Of a DNA stretch of 44,350 bases, positions 34,001-44,344 are shown piece by piece. Position 1 is the stretch's first letter; each line of letters opens with the position of its first letter. Made by a program: the position numbers and the translations under genes. The DNA is from Saccoglossus kowalevskii (Eukaryota; Hemichordata; Enteropneusta; Harrimaniidae), in assembly GCF_000003605.2 (NCBI RefSeq), contig NW_003123907.1:605912-650261 (forward strand). Direction: 5' to 3'. The notes below the pieces were generated by a model that worked only from the letters and a program-made list of their open reading frames with translations, was not told the origin of the DNA and made no database searches.

Positions 34001-37000
34001 GTAAGAAGCTATATCAAACCTAGGAATGCAAACATTTGTTGCTTTTCACAAAATAATCATAATTTTGTCAAAACCTATTGCCAAATTGTTCAAACTAGAT
34101 AAAAATGTACCAAATCTTATTAAGATTGCCAGTGTATTTTTATTTGGAAAGAATATGAATTTCTCTTGTTTGTTTTTTTTAGTTAATCTTGATAAATTTA
34201 GTTCAATAAATGAACTGACTGTCATTTTGTCATGTCTTACAGTATCATTGTGAATTATGGCCCAGTTAAAAGAATTCCCAGTAACTTGGCTGATACAAAT
34301 CTTATTAAGATTGCTAGTGTAATTTTATTTGGAAAGAATATGCATTTTACTTGGGGTTTTTTTTTTTTAAGTTAATCTTGATAAATTAATTCATTAAATG
34401 AATTGACTCATATTGTCATGTTTTACAGTATCATGGTGAATTATGGCACAGTTAGAAAAATTCCCAGTAATTTGGCTTCCAGCTGTATAACATTTGATAG
34501 GTTAAGATCAGTTGCTGGATGGCACACAGAATCATTAACTACCTACCAAGCATATCAAGATAATATAAAAGCTTCTGCTAATGAGGTGAGTTTTTGAAAA
34601 AATCAATTTTTGAATAAATTAGAAAAATTCAGCATTCTACAGTGAGAAACAAAATGTAACTGTTAGGCAATTACTTAATTCCTGCGCATACGCAGATGAC
34701 GACCCTCTCGAAAGAAAGAAAGAATTGCATTTATTTACATGTACGTCTGATTTAGTGCAACAGTCTTTGCACCATTTCTTTCTGTATAAGACTCCCATAT
34801 GACACATAAAAATCATGTAAAATACATTTTCTATTTACATAAAATTTAATCGTTGGTGCTCTAGGGTTCGTATTTAATCACAATGGCATATGAAATAAAT
34901 GATTTTGAAATTCCTTTCAGAATGAACACCAGAATATAATCAATGTAGACATAACAACTCAACAAGAATACTGTGCTATTTGTTATGATGATATCAGTGA
35001 CCATGATGGTACTTGCCTGATGAGATGCCGACATTGGTTCTGTAATACATGCTGGAAAATGCATCTTGCTTCTAGAGTCAGACAGGGGGATATGAAAATC
35101 ATGTGTCCCGTAAGTATGACCCCCTGTATTAGGTGTATATCTATAACTGACAATTGAATGTGAGCTAAAATATGGTATTTTAAGATCATCAAACTTGAAT
35201 CATTTGACTACATTCTGATACATCAAATATAAGCCTTCAAGTAATTCATGAGTCAAGACTGAAGTTACATGTCAATAAATTTTGTGTGAAATATTAAATG
35301 TTTAAGTTTCTCTTCTTAAAATTGTTTATGGTTTGATTTTATCAACAGGAATACAAGTGTGGTGAAGTTGTTGACAGAGTAACCTTGATGTCTTTGATGT
35401 CAGTCCACCAATACAACTCGTACATCAGACAACAGAATGAAGCTTATCTAAATAGTAATGATAAATACCAGTGGTGTCCATCTCAAACCTGTGGTAGAAT
35501 AGTCAAGGTGGATTGTACATCTACAGCTGCTGTGCCTGTCAACTGTGTATGTGGCAGAGCCTGGTGCTCTAAATGTAAAGAAGAACCACACTGGCCAGCA
35601 ACATGTCAACAGGCATTTGAATATTTAGAGCTGAGAAAGGATAAAGGTAAGTGGAATTCCCAGTCTTGATCTTAGAACAAATCATATACCGGTATATCAG
35701 GGACTTTTTTAAACAAGGGAACAGAGGGCGCAGCACCCTCATGCCATTGCCATGCGCCCACTTACCCTGGGGAGCAGATCCTCTGGCAACCATAAAAGGA
35801 AGCCATAGAATGGTCTATTTTAACTTAGAATTATCAAAAACTCTACACCCTGGTAGGGAGAACCCTATCTCCGCCACTTGGTGGCATCGATGAATTGCAG
35901 TGCTCCCTTTTGCAGTGCTTTTCTAGAAAAAAGTCCTGTATATTACATGTATCAATTGCTACATATGAACTGTATGTTTAATTCTATTTACACAGGTGAC
36001 GATAATACATTTACTACTCGTGTCATCAATTATGTTAGAGTAAAAAAATGCCCGTTTTGTAAACTGCAAATGGAGAAGAATGGTGGCTGTCCGCAAATGA
36101 GTTGTCGCTGTGGAGAGTCCTTCTGCTGGTCATGCCTAGCTGCATGGTCGAAACACTATGGTCGTGGTGGTTGGAAGTGTCCTGTATCGTCACATGACAA
36201 TTTTGAGGTATGTACATGTAATATACAAATATTCATGCATATGTATGATTTACAACCAAAAAATGAGTATCTAAAAATGAGCTAACACAATGTTTTCCAT
36301 GTTCATAAAATATCTGAGTGCTTCATGGAGAGAACATATTTATGTATCATTATTGTTTATTAATTGATTTAAGAGACAATTTGGGAGCTAGTTATTCTCA
36401 AGTCCATAATGTATTTGTCCAATAGAAGCATAGAATTGAACATGAAGTAAAAATTTCATTTATTGTATACTGGAGCATTAAAATTCAATTAATTTTATCA
36501 TCATTACATCTCTGTAATTTACCGAAGCACATAATATTTGCATATTACTTATACAGAAAATATGGTTTGTGTCATTATTGATTATGATTAGGGTAAAATC
36601 CACATGGATCAGCAATCAGCTTTTGTTGACCAAGAATAGATAGATTTATAAGTTACAGTGAATATTTAAATAAGAGACACACATACTAACCTTTTCACCA
36701 CCAGACCTTCTAGCCCAAATTTTCCTACACTTCAATATTTCTGGAAATGAACCATAATTTTGGACCCAACGGACAAAATTTGAGTAAATTTTTTAGGTTT
36801 TACTCAAAAAATTTGGCTATATTTGTCCCAATATTCTGAAGAAAAGTGCAGACTATAAACAGTATTATTATTTTGTGAATTTGTGATGAAAAGAAGGAAC
36901 TGGTGGTTAAAAAGGCTAAAGTGCAAACAATAATAACAATATTTGTATTTACATTACGATTCAATTTTACAGACTGTCTACCTTGTTGATGCTACTAATG

Positions 37001-39361
37001 TAAGGTTCTGTGTTGAGTTTTATAATATTTCAATTCGACATCATAAAGCCAGGAGGTATGATAAGCTGAGAAAATTTAAAGTCGCCGCACGTAGTCTTTG
37101 CTCAATTTTGGTGAGTATAGCGAGAATATTTTATAATAACTCAGATTGAAAATGCTATTGTATTTTACATATATTCGTATATGAAAGTACACTGCAAGCA
37201 AGCTGTAGTTTCACAGAATCGTTTTTATTTGGTCTTTATAATCTGAAAATGTGGTAATCATTGTTATTTTATTATCTGCACTAGAAACTGTCTTAGCAAG
37301 GTGCATGAGAAATATCATTCAAATATCATTCAAACAGTATATGGTTTCCCATATCCTTATACCTTACAATAGTCAAGTAGTCTAGTTTGTTTTATGTAAT
37401 TACGTTATTACTGTTTTCTTCTTCATAGCAATCTAAGAAAACAAAAGCTTCCAGAAAACTAAGTAGGAAGGTGTACCCATCATTTGGATCTGTTTCTGAT
37501 GTAAGCAGTGATACATCAGGATATAGTTCATCTTCTGATGATGAAGAGTTGGGTGACTACAAACAACTGGCTACTAAGATTTGTAAATTATATTCTGAGG
37601 TAAGAAACTGAATTGGTTTTATCATGTTTTATAATTCAATCAATAATTAATGTTGCTCACTGTTAATAGATTACCGGTAGTTTGTGAACTTGGGAAATGT
37701 GTTGGTGTTAACCAACAAACCAGAAATACAGACATCCGTCATCCAGTCATTGTGTGCGAGTATTAAACTAGTGAGAGTCATGTGACAGCTGTCATAGCAG
37801 TATAAGTTTATGTAAATTTTAACTAAATTTCACAACACTGTAACATGTTGCATAGTAGTCTTCATACATATCATTTATAAACAGATGATGCAGTGTAACC
37901 TGTATCTAAACTTGATGAGTACTAGAGTCTAATAATCAATTCAAATACAATTATGAATAAAAGACATGTATATTACAAAGTCGTACTCGCTGTATATTGC
38001 AAAACTCTTGGCATCTTCATCTAAGTCATTTAGACATGTGGTTATATAGCAGAAAGATATTAATTGGATGTATTATTTTTTTACAGATGGTCTACTTAGC
38101 AGAGCACATTGCTGTTCTATGTGGTAATTGCTCTAATAGGATGAGAAGTAGCTCTGTATTACTGATGATGTGGGAAGTGGAATTTATTATCACTAGACTC
38201 ACCCAGGTGTGTTGAATGTTTTGAATTATTTTTAAGTACAAATAATTAAGGGCTGTTCTAGACCCTCAACAAAAGCTAGAAAACCCATACCTCAGATATG
38301 AATTATCTCTTCCATTGTGACAGACTTTACAAAGACTTAACCTTGCTTCATCTTGAGCATTTGTTAGGTTCAAAAAATGTGTAACTGTGAATTACCAGCA
38401 TGAAATTAATAGAAGAAAACCTGCCTTCAGAGCTGATGGCACAGTATGATTTGTCATACACTGATAAGATTGTGTAAATTTACGTTGACACTGCTGGGAC
38501 ATTCTCTATGTGGTTTCCTAAATTTGTGTAATTTTCTTGAAAACTAGTATGTTGTTTACCAGCTTTTTTGTTGTGAATACGTTTGGAAAGTTATTGAAAA
38601 ATTTAATATTGTTGTTTCAGAATTTATTGTTATCACTATTAATTTCATATTGTGTTTTATTATTGGATATTTCTTTAATTCTGTTGTTTACATATTATCT
38701 AACATAAATGTTAAGCTGAATGTAACATATTTTGTCAATGTTTCAAGATTATAATTACATATAATTGAATTCTATCACATTTTTAATCTAAACCGTCACA
38801 TTTTTGTGATTATTTAAAATTTGGAATAAAAAGTTGTGAAATTAGTTTTTTTGATTGAAAACAGTCATAAATATAAATACGGCAAATATCAAAATCTGTC
38901 TAGTTATTTGTTAGAGGTGAGGTATCAATTCATCTTGTAAAACAATTGATGAAACAATTTGATATGTAGCAATAAATGTTTAGATTTGGATATGTTTTGG
39001 ATATATAACTAGGAGAAATAACACATTAACCACAACATTTTGTGATATGTTCAATACATGAGACAATCACATACTTTCTTCATTTAGGAAGAGAAGAGGG
39101 GTGAACAGAGGAGGGAGGGCTGAAAGCCAATCATTTCATGAAAGGTATAATGAAAATATCACAGTAGTAATGAATTCATTTGTTGTTTTTTTACAGATTG
39201 TCACTGATGGAGAGGGTAAAACAATGGACAATTTACACCTGACATTGAACAACTTGTGTAGGATGAGTGAAAAAGTTATAAAAACATTGTTAAATTCTGT
39301 ACCATACATACATGATAGATTGGGCAAATTAAACCAAAAACCTAAATCCATTTCTAAGTAA
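30832..39361 (+). CDS. Gene P: RBR-type E3 ubiquitin ligase with a novel N-terminal region (13 exons, about 985 aa)
   Basis: Exons: 30832-31048, 31477-31658, 31841-32093, 33006-33717, 33828-33971, 34429-34585, 34921-35109, 35349-35646, 35996-36207, 36973-37110, 37429-37599, 38087-38206 and 39197-39361. All introns are GT-AG and all phases agree; the total is 2958 bases. RBR ligases accept ubiquitin from an E2 at RING1, pass it to a RING2 cysteine as a thioester, then to the substrate. RING1 has C573, C576, C591, H593, C596, C599, C617, C622. IBR has C661, C666, C684, C686, C691, C694, H699, C704. RING2 has C736, C739, C754, C756, C761, C764, H771, C779, with the expected catalytic C749 in EKNGGC. 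A Ser/Asp-rich linker and a helical tail (about 789-985) follow, possibly Ariadne-like. Residues 1-555 match no family I know, but two blocks are shared with gene M. I see no UBL, UBA or ankyrin region, so parkin, HHARI and ANKIB1 orthology is unlikely. Start choice is uncertain (see the 30510 entry). Confidence 0.85.
31477..31658 (+). CDS. Gene P exon 2, carries the SLNKRKRW block
   Basis: The acceptor is CTCTTGTAG; the exon is phase 1 in and phase 0 out. YSLNKRKRWELPEMLRQ (residues 83-99) is identical to gene M FSLNKKKRWLLSEILQQ at 11 of 17 positions. Confidence 0.82.
31841..32093 (+). CDS. Gene P exon 3, basic Lys/Pro/Arg-rich segment
   Basis: The acceptor is CAATGCAG; the exon is phase 0 in and phase 1 out (G|GTTTGT donor). 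It contains a KPKPPRRQRQQR stretch (possible nuclear-localisation-type sequence) and a more ordered acidic segment after it. Confidence 0.8.
32238..32297. repeat. Short hairpin-forming inverted repeat in a gene P intron
   Basis: GCATGCCCAACTAGAAC (32238-32254) pairs with GTCTAGTTGGACATGC (32282-32297), giving a stem of about 16 bp with one or two mismatches and a loop of about 27 bases. An inner GAACT/AGTTC pair could extend it. It could be a fold-back remnant or a structured intronic RNA. Confidence 0.5.
32631..32830. mobile_element. MITE-like element, 200 bp, with TTTACTGTAAAA ends
   Basis: The ends TTTACTGTAAAA (32631-32642) and TTTTACAGTAAA (32819-32830) are inverted copies with one mismatch. 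Inside, ATTCACTGGGTTTTAATT (32743-32760) has a perfect 18-bp inverted partner at 32792-32809. There is no coding capacity. It lies in the intron between gene P exons 3 and 4. Confidence 0.65.
33006..33717 (+). CDS. Gene P exon 4, carries the SKxEK / YxYWxG block and a long linker
   Basis: The acceptor is TTTTACAG; the exon is phase 1 in and phase 2 out. SKSEKVHNYMYWHGHSINE (residues 229-247) aligns with gene M 255-273 at 10 of 19 positions. The rest is a long polar segment ending in an acidic DDDDD stretch, of unknown function. Confidence 0.85.
33828..33971 (+). CDS. Gene P exon 5, helical segment before the RBR module
   Basis: The acceptor is TTATACAG; phase 2 in and phase 2 out. It encodes a GCKHSFHDHL motif followed by an amphipathic helix-like segment (residues 456-502). 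No zinc-finger assignment is possible from the single Cys and three His present. Confidence 0.82.
34111..34479 (+). repeat. Tandem duplication (period about 185 bp) of an intron 3' end and exon start
   Basis: Copy 1 (about 34111-34295) and copy 2 (about 34296-34479) share the intron tail, the acceptor (TTACAG) and the first 49 exon bases, with roughly 10-15% divergence. Copy 2 continues into the complete exon (34429-34585) and is the functional one by phase and donor. Copy 1 has an acceptor at 34241-34242 and an exon fragment from 34243 with no donor; reading on meets a stop in the T-rich tract near 34372. Confidence 0.9.
34429..34585 (+). CDS. Gene P exon 6
   Basis: It is phase 2 in and phase 0 out, with a GAG|GTGAGT donor. 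It encodes residues 504-555, beginning IMVNYGTVRKIPSNLA. It is the intact copy of the duplicated exon start described at 34111. Confidence 0.83.
34921..35109 (+). CDS. Gene P exon 7: RING1 domain
   Basis: This exon is 63 codons, phase 0 to phase 0. It encodes CAIC...CRHWFCNTC...MC with the RING1 zinc ligands C573, C576, C591, H593, C596, C599 and C617; the eighth (C622) is in the next exon. RING1 recruits the ubiquitin-loaded E2. Confidence 0.93.
35349..35646 (+). CDS. Gene P exon 8: end of RING1 and the IBR domain
   Basis: The acceptor is TCAACAG; phase 0 in and phase 1 out. The IBR pattern C-x4-C...C-x-C-x4-C-x2-C-x4-H-x4-C is complete (C661 to C704) and ends in the EPHWPATC form. Confidence 0.93.
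35996..36207 (+). CDS. Gene P exon 9: RING2 with the catalytic cysteine
   Basis: The acceptor is TTTACACAG; phase 1 in and phase 0 out. KKCPFCKLQMEKNGGC aligns with the RING2 start of parkin and HHARI, which places the thioester-forming Cys at C749 (codon 36088-36090). All eight zinc ligands are present, so the enzyme is predicted to be active. Confidence 0.93.
36973..37110 (+). CDS. Gene P exon 10, C-terminal helical region
   Basis: 46 codons, phase 0 to phase 0, donor GTGAGT. It is rich in Arg, Lys and aromatic residues (FYNISIRHHKARRYDKL) and resembles the first helix after RING2 in Ariadne-type ligases; that similarity is weak. Confidence 0.82.
37429..37599 (+). CDS. Gene P exon 11, Ser/Asp/Glu-rich linker
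   Basis: 57 codons, phase 0 to phase 0. A Lys/Arg-rich start is followed by a Ser/Asp/Glu-rich stretch (GYSSSSDDEE) of acidic casein-kinase-2 type, probably disordered. Confidence 0.82.
38087..38206 (+). CDS. Gene P exon 12, helical tail
   Basis: 40 codons, phase 0 to phase 0. It is hydrophobic and helix-like (MVYLAEHIAVLC), probably packing with exons 10 and 13. Confidence 0.78.
39197..39361 (+). CDS. Gene P exon 13, terminal exon
   Basis: 54 codons and a TAA stop, phase 0 in, acceptor TTTTTACAG. It is helical and ends in a basic tail (KLNQKPKSISK). Confidence 0.82.
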   Translation: MVTDGEGKTMDNLHLTLNNLCRMSEKVIKTLLNSVPYIHDRLGKLNQKPKSISK

Positions 39362-41552
39362 AACATGAAATGTTCACCAATTTATGAAGTGCAATATTCC
39401 CGCTAAGGAATGATACTATTAAAGTAAATTTTTATTACTATATTTATACCTTTTGTATTCTTTCCAGCAATCCATATGAGAAAAACTTACAGTTATACTT
39501 TTCAGATGGCATCATGTAAGGTATGATTGGAAAAACCAACAATGCAAAAAACAATTGTCTGTTTTTACTTTTGTATTAGAAAGTCTTTTCTTCTTGGATT
39601 AATAGGCATTTAATTTTTAGTTACATTCATATCTATAGTACTGGTATTTGGCTTATTGTGCTCACAGTAAAATAAGCTGGCACACTCAAACAATATCATT
39701 TGATACTTCCAAATGTTTTCTGGTAAATACTAACTATTCTAAGCTGTTGGAAATGTGTGTGATTTTTTTTTTATATTATTTATTTGAACTAAATCTCACA
39801 AAAGCAATTTTATGTCTGAATAATCCATTTTTTTTACGTGATTTTGTTACCTCTTGAAACATTAAGTAGTTAACAGTAGTGGCATTTAATGATTTTCGCA
39901 AAAGATTTCTGACTTTTCATTCATGTACTGTGTACTTTTAGCTTTCATTTGTAAGAAAACATATGGTGTTAGTAAAGTTAGGATAAGTGTTGTAATGGTT
40001 TCAGCATGTATTGAGTTGTTTGGTATGAGTGTGACAAATTTCTTTTTAACAGACTAGTTTAAATCTCAGTAAATGTTTTGCAAACTAGGTTGCATCATAG
40101 TGTATCTGGCGGTGACAGGCTAGTTTTGTATTTGCAGAAATGCGTAATATATCATCATCCGACACTGAAAAACAGGTTTTGATGCTGTCTTTTTTTTTAT
40201 TACCTTCCATTTTATCTGACTTTCAATACTTGTTATTAATGGTATACATTTGTAAAACATACATTTGTACTAAAGGCATATCTGTCATTCTTGAAAGTAA
40301 ATGACTGCAAGATACAAGCTTTTGCTAATAAACTTTATAGTAAAATAACATTTGTGTATTTATTGATGTGTGTCTGAAAGTTATGAAAAATATGTTATTA
40401 CTGCAATAATGTTGCCAATGCCTAACCATAAACCAGATGCAATGAACCAGAAAATCAACTAAATGATTTGTCTTTCCTTTTTCTGTCAATGTACCTGTAC
40501 TGTCAAGGTAAAGCTTTATACAAAAATTTATAGTGAAATTGAATGCTCTTCAGGCAGAAATGCAAAGAGCGCCCTCTTGAGATCTATGTAGAAAAAACAA
40601 AGTAAAAAGTCACAGAGGGCGCAACATCTGAAAGGTACAGTTTTTTAATTTGAAAATAAAACACTAATGGGTTTGGCCTGTGTTAAAGCTGACAATGTTA
40701 AATGTGCAACAAAATTAAAACTGGACAAAAAACCATGGAAAGCAACTGGGGTTTATGGTGCAATTGCCAATTGTACCCGTTGTCCCTATATTGTTATATA
40801 CCCTATTGAATGGTGAACACATGCATTTATAAATAAACTGTAGTTTGCGAGGTTATTTGACCACGAGCATCAAGACGTAGAAACTAAGTAATCTGTCAAT
40901 GGCCTAGATATTGTAATTGGAGTTGAAGTTGCAAGGAAGAGGAGGTCCAAGGAAGTTGGAGATTATTTCACACAATAAATATGGAGCAAATATAATTGTA
41001 AGATGTCTATTAGGAAGACAAAAAAGACAAATTGTACACATCACAAAAGATGGCTATACAAATCATTTGGAAGTACTCTGAAGGTTCACAGAAAATCGTT
41101 ATTATTATTGATTCATCAGAAATACATGACAGAAACTGGAAAACTAAACTCAACTACATATCAACAAATTTGTTTATCTATATATAGATTGTTTATGATA
41201 AAAACAGTACATGAATAAATATTAGATAATGACACAAAGCTATTTAAAATAAATAATGTAGTTCTCGATCTCTAATTTTGGGAATGCATGAGTATTGAAT
41301 GGTTGCATTTCGAAAAAAATATCAATTTGAACAAATAAATGTCACCAGTTTTTTTTTTTTTCAAATAAATTGTAATACTAAGTTATTATGAGCACAGATT
41401 AATGTGCACTTTAAAGGATACATTATGAATATATGCTCACTTACAATTCTGCCCAAACTTCTAGTAGTTTTATTGCGTTGATACTGTTTTGTCATTGGTT
41501 TCCGACGGCGCACGCGTGCCGATAGCGCGCCGAGCATAACCTTATCACTGTT
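39362..41552. other. Gene P 3' UTR and the intergenic region before gene S
   Basis: The 3' UTR probably runs about 1 kb, to the AATAAA at 40327-40332. Beyond it, GCGCCCTCT (from about 40569) and AGAGGGCGC (from about 40613) form an inverted pair about 45 bases apart with CTCF-like cores. No further gene is recognised. Confidence 0.5.
40327..40332 (+). terminator. Candidate polyadenylation signal of gene P
   Basis: AATAAA lies about 970 bp after the stop codon, in T-rich and A-rich context. AATAAA-like sites elsewhere in the 3' region make the exact end uncertain. Confidence 0.4.
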
Positions 41553-41572
41553 AGGTCAAAGTTCATTGACCT
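41553..41572 (+). promoter_or_regulatory. DR1 nuclear-receptor element in the gene S promoter
   Basis: AGGTCAAAGTTCA (41553-41565) is a direct repeat with one-base spacing that contains CAAAGTTCA, the HNF4/RXR-type core. TGACCT follows at 41567-41572, so the half-site AGGTCA also appears inverted. The site is about 50 bp upstream of the start codon, in a CpG-rich block (about 41500-41720) that is probably the promoter. Confidence 0.5.
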
Positions 41573-41618
41573 GTGCGGAACTTCACTTTTCAGAGCACGA
41601 GTTGTCAGACTGGCAAGC

Positions 41619-44344
41619 ATGGCTGACAAAGAGGGGCGTGTGAGTAACGGTGGAGCGGCTGCTCCAGCACGAAAGAAGAGACAGGGTAAACGCAAAAAAA
41701 GAGGGAAGACGGATCCTGGTACGTATTTTGTTTTAAATAATATGTACATGATTTCAAGAGTTTTAATAGCGAGAAGGAGAATGTTATGTCAAAAACGATG
41801 TCCCCGGCCTTGGCGTTTCGGAATTCATTGACATTGCTGTAAAATCGGGGCTATGATGAGTATTAAATCTTGTATGAAGATGACCCGTTTATTTGATTTT
41901 CCAGGCTTTTCACATGGTCGTATACGCGATTTGATGGAGCAACCAGACTTTGTTTCTGGAGCAGGTAAAACGTGTGTCGTTTTGCATGGATGGCATGCAC
42001 ACATAACCCGGTCATCTTCTCGGCACCAGGTGCACAACTAAACTTGAAAAACGTCATAAATATTGTAAAAAATTGTCACAAAACTTTATTATCATGGCTG
42101 TCGTACGTTAATAATTGAACTGCATCAACCATGTTGTACATTTCCCGTATTTTCTAACGTGTCACACCGGCTGTGATGTTGTGGAGATGTCATTACAGCT
42201 GCTATAGTCGTTTGTTTTGTCATCCATTGAATATATGTATATGTTTGCTATGATATATATATATGATGGGTGAGAGAGACGACTCCAAATAACAGAATTT
42301 CTAAAAATCTGACATAAATCACTATATACACAAAATACATCAAAATAAAACTTAATTTAGATACTATACTGATACCATACATTTAAAAATGGACTTAACT
42401 TTTGACCTTGGTGTTGTAAAGAAACCCCCAACCAACACAAACTAATGTCACATTTTTTTGTTATTATTGGTTTGGTACAAAGCTGCTGTGCATGTTGTGT
42501 AGATTTATACTTAATGACAAATGTATTGTCCCACCTATGCAGGGAAATCCTCAATCCTCATGGCTGTCTTAAATTGGCCAATGAACATTCAACAGTTGTC
42601 ATGGTGTTAATATGTTATGCTGACATGGTGCACAAGATCAAAGTATTACAACACTTCCAAAATGAAAATTAATTGAATGCAGGATGGAACACTCCATAGT
42701 TTGTGCCAATTGTGATACATGTCCACAGGGTCGCACTCTTGATTATATGATTAACCACCATGTGACCATTGTTTTTACCGGTATACACATATTCGTTCCA
42801 TACCATTGTCCAAGTTTATAGGGCTTGTGCACTGTCGTAGTTGCAGCTTATTTGTAGAAAACAATTGTTATGAAATAAATAAAATCTGCCCAAATAACTT
42901 AATTACTTAGAATCATGTAGTATGAATGCATTATTAGATGTTAGCATTTATGTAGTGTTATATTAATACACTGAACATACCAATACACATGTAATTTAAT
43001 ACACTGCTTCTTTGGTATGTGAGATAGCATTTATTTCAAGCTGTCTGTAGTTTATCACATTAAGTAAGAACTAAAAACTTGTATCAAGTAACTAGAATTT
43101 ATTAAAGATTGGTAACTATAATTTACTAAATATAAGTAATTGGAAATAAATCCATCCAATTTCATTTTTAAGCTTTTAAATTAGAAAACAAGCAATTGGT
43201 TAGATAATCTAAATTCCTATTACTGAAATACAAGGACCTACATCTACTGTTTAATATTTGTGTATTCATATACAGTTTATTTTTATTCTAGTTGGGGGCC
43301 AGAGTAAGGAGATTTCTACATCATTGGACAATGATCTCCATAAAGAAAGCCTGTATAGTAAAGCACATGGTGAAGGTGATGCAGCAAACTTAGTGTCCCC
43401 AAAGGTAAATGCACTTTATAGTAACTTGCATAGCATTGTCGCCATGGATATTGTATTATGCTTCTATTACAGGTATTATTTCTATTTGGTTTGTTTCATA
43501 ATGCAAATCATAAAAACACATTTCTGAATGAGTGAGTGAGTGAGTGAATAAGTACATGGTTTCATGATGGCATGAAATTTTTTTTTAAATATAATATATT
43601 TCTAAATTTCAAATGACGATTGAGAACAAGTTGATCAATTACAACACCTTAACAAATAAATACCACCCAATATATACAATATCTTTCGCGTACATGGCAG
43701 TAAATCGACCAAAGATTGAAAGATATTTGCAAAGGCTCATGGGTAGTGGAAGTTAACCAAATGGCTTCTTTAGAAATTAATGAAGTGTGAGCATCTTCAA
43801 GGGAAAATGTTCCCATAAATAATTTATAAACTTCTATAGAAGTATTGATGCCTTCATGAAACCGAGTGCAATAAATAAATTTATTTATTTATTGTTACAG
43901 CTCTAGTAATAAAATATAGAATAAAATATCATTCAAAGACAAGACTTTCCTTGTATTGATAATACTAATAGCCGGATAGACTCCCTTGACTTACTCACTT
44001 TATTTAAAATATCATGCCTCAATATCATGTAGACCATAACATCTCATTGTTATTCCAACCAATTTATAGCGATTTTGAGAATTATATGGACAGTCAGTTA
44101 ACAAGGTAACTTTCAACTTTGCATATTAAACTTGTATTTTTTTTGTTCAATCAAGCTTGACGGTGCATTTCAATTATTGCGTGCATAGTTCAGATCATTC
44201 ATTATCGTACTAAACAATGGTAAATCAGTTTTTTCTAAATGACTATCGTTCGCTAGAATACATGAACAGGTTATTTTGATTTGTTTTAACAGTCCTGAGT
44301 CACATACAATTGTAGATACTCAAGAAATTAAGGATAGTTATTGA
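41619..44344 (+). CDS. Gene S: small basic protein, six exons, about 139 aa, unassigned
   Basis: Exons are 41619-41718, 41905-41964, 43292-43404, 43473-43531, 44070-44105 and 44293-44344. All junctions are GT-AG and phases agree (1, 1, 0, 2, 2), totalling 420 bases. The N-terminus is highly basic (ARKKRQGKRKKRGK, residues 17-30), typical of nuclear or nucleolar proteins. The middle is polar, residues 92-98 are hydrophobic (VLFLFGL), and the C-terminus is acidic and polar. I do not recognise the family. The first three exons are well supported by splice sites and codon composition. Exons 4-6 are short and rest mainly on phase agreement. The stop is only 6 bases from the window edge, so a different 3' structure is possible. 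Confidence 0.6.
43530..43552 (+). repeat. (GTGA)n microsatellite that includes a 5' splice site
   Basis: GAGTGAGTGAGTGAGTGAA directly follows the predicted end of gene S exon 4. The first GTGAGT gives the phase needed for the next exon; further GTGAGT copies follow at 4-base steps. Confidence 0.6.

Noticed and set aside
34026-34253. A 75-codon frame within gene P
   Set aside because: It lies across the intron and copy 1 of the duplicated segment in a frame different from the exon, so it is intronic.
35651-35893. An 80-codon frame between the IBR and RING2 exons
   Set aside because: It lies in the intron bounded by a consensus GTAAGT donor and a CACAG acceptor, and it would break the RBR module.
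42357-42672. Frames in the large gene S intron as an extra exon
   Set aside because: No acceptor and donor pair keeps phase 1 to phase 1 with protein-like residues.
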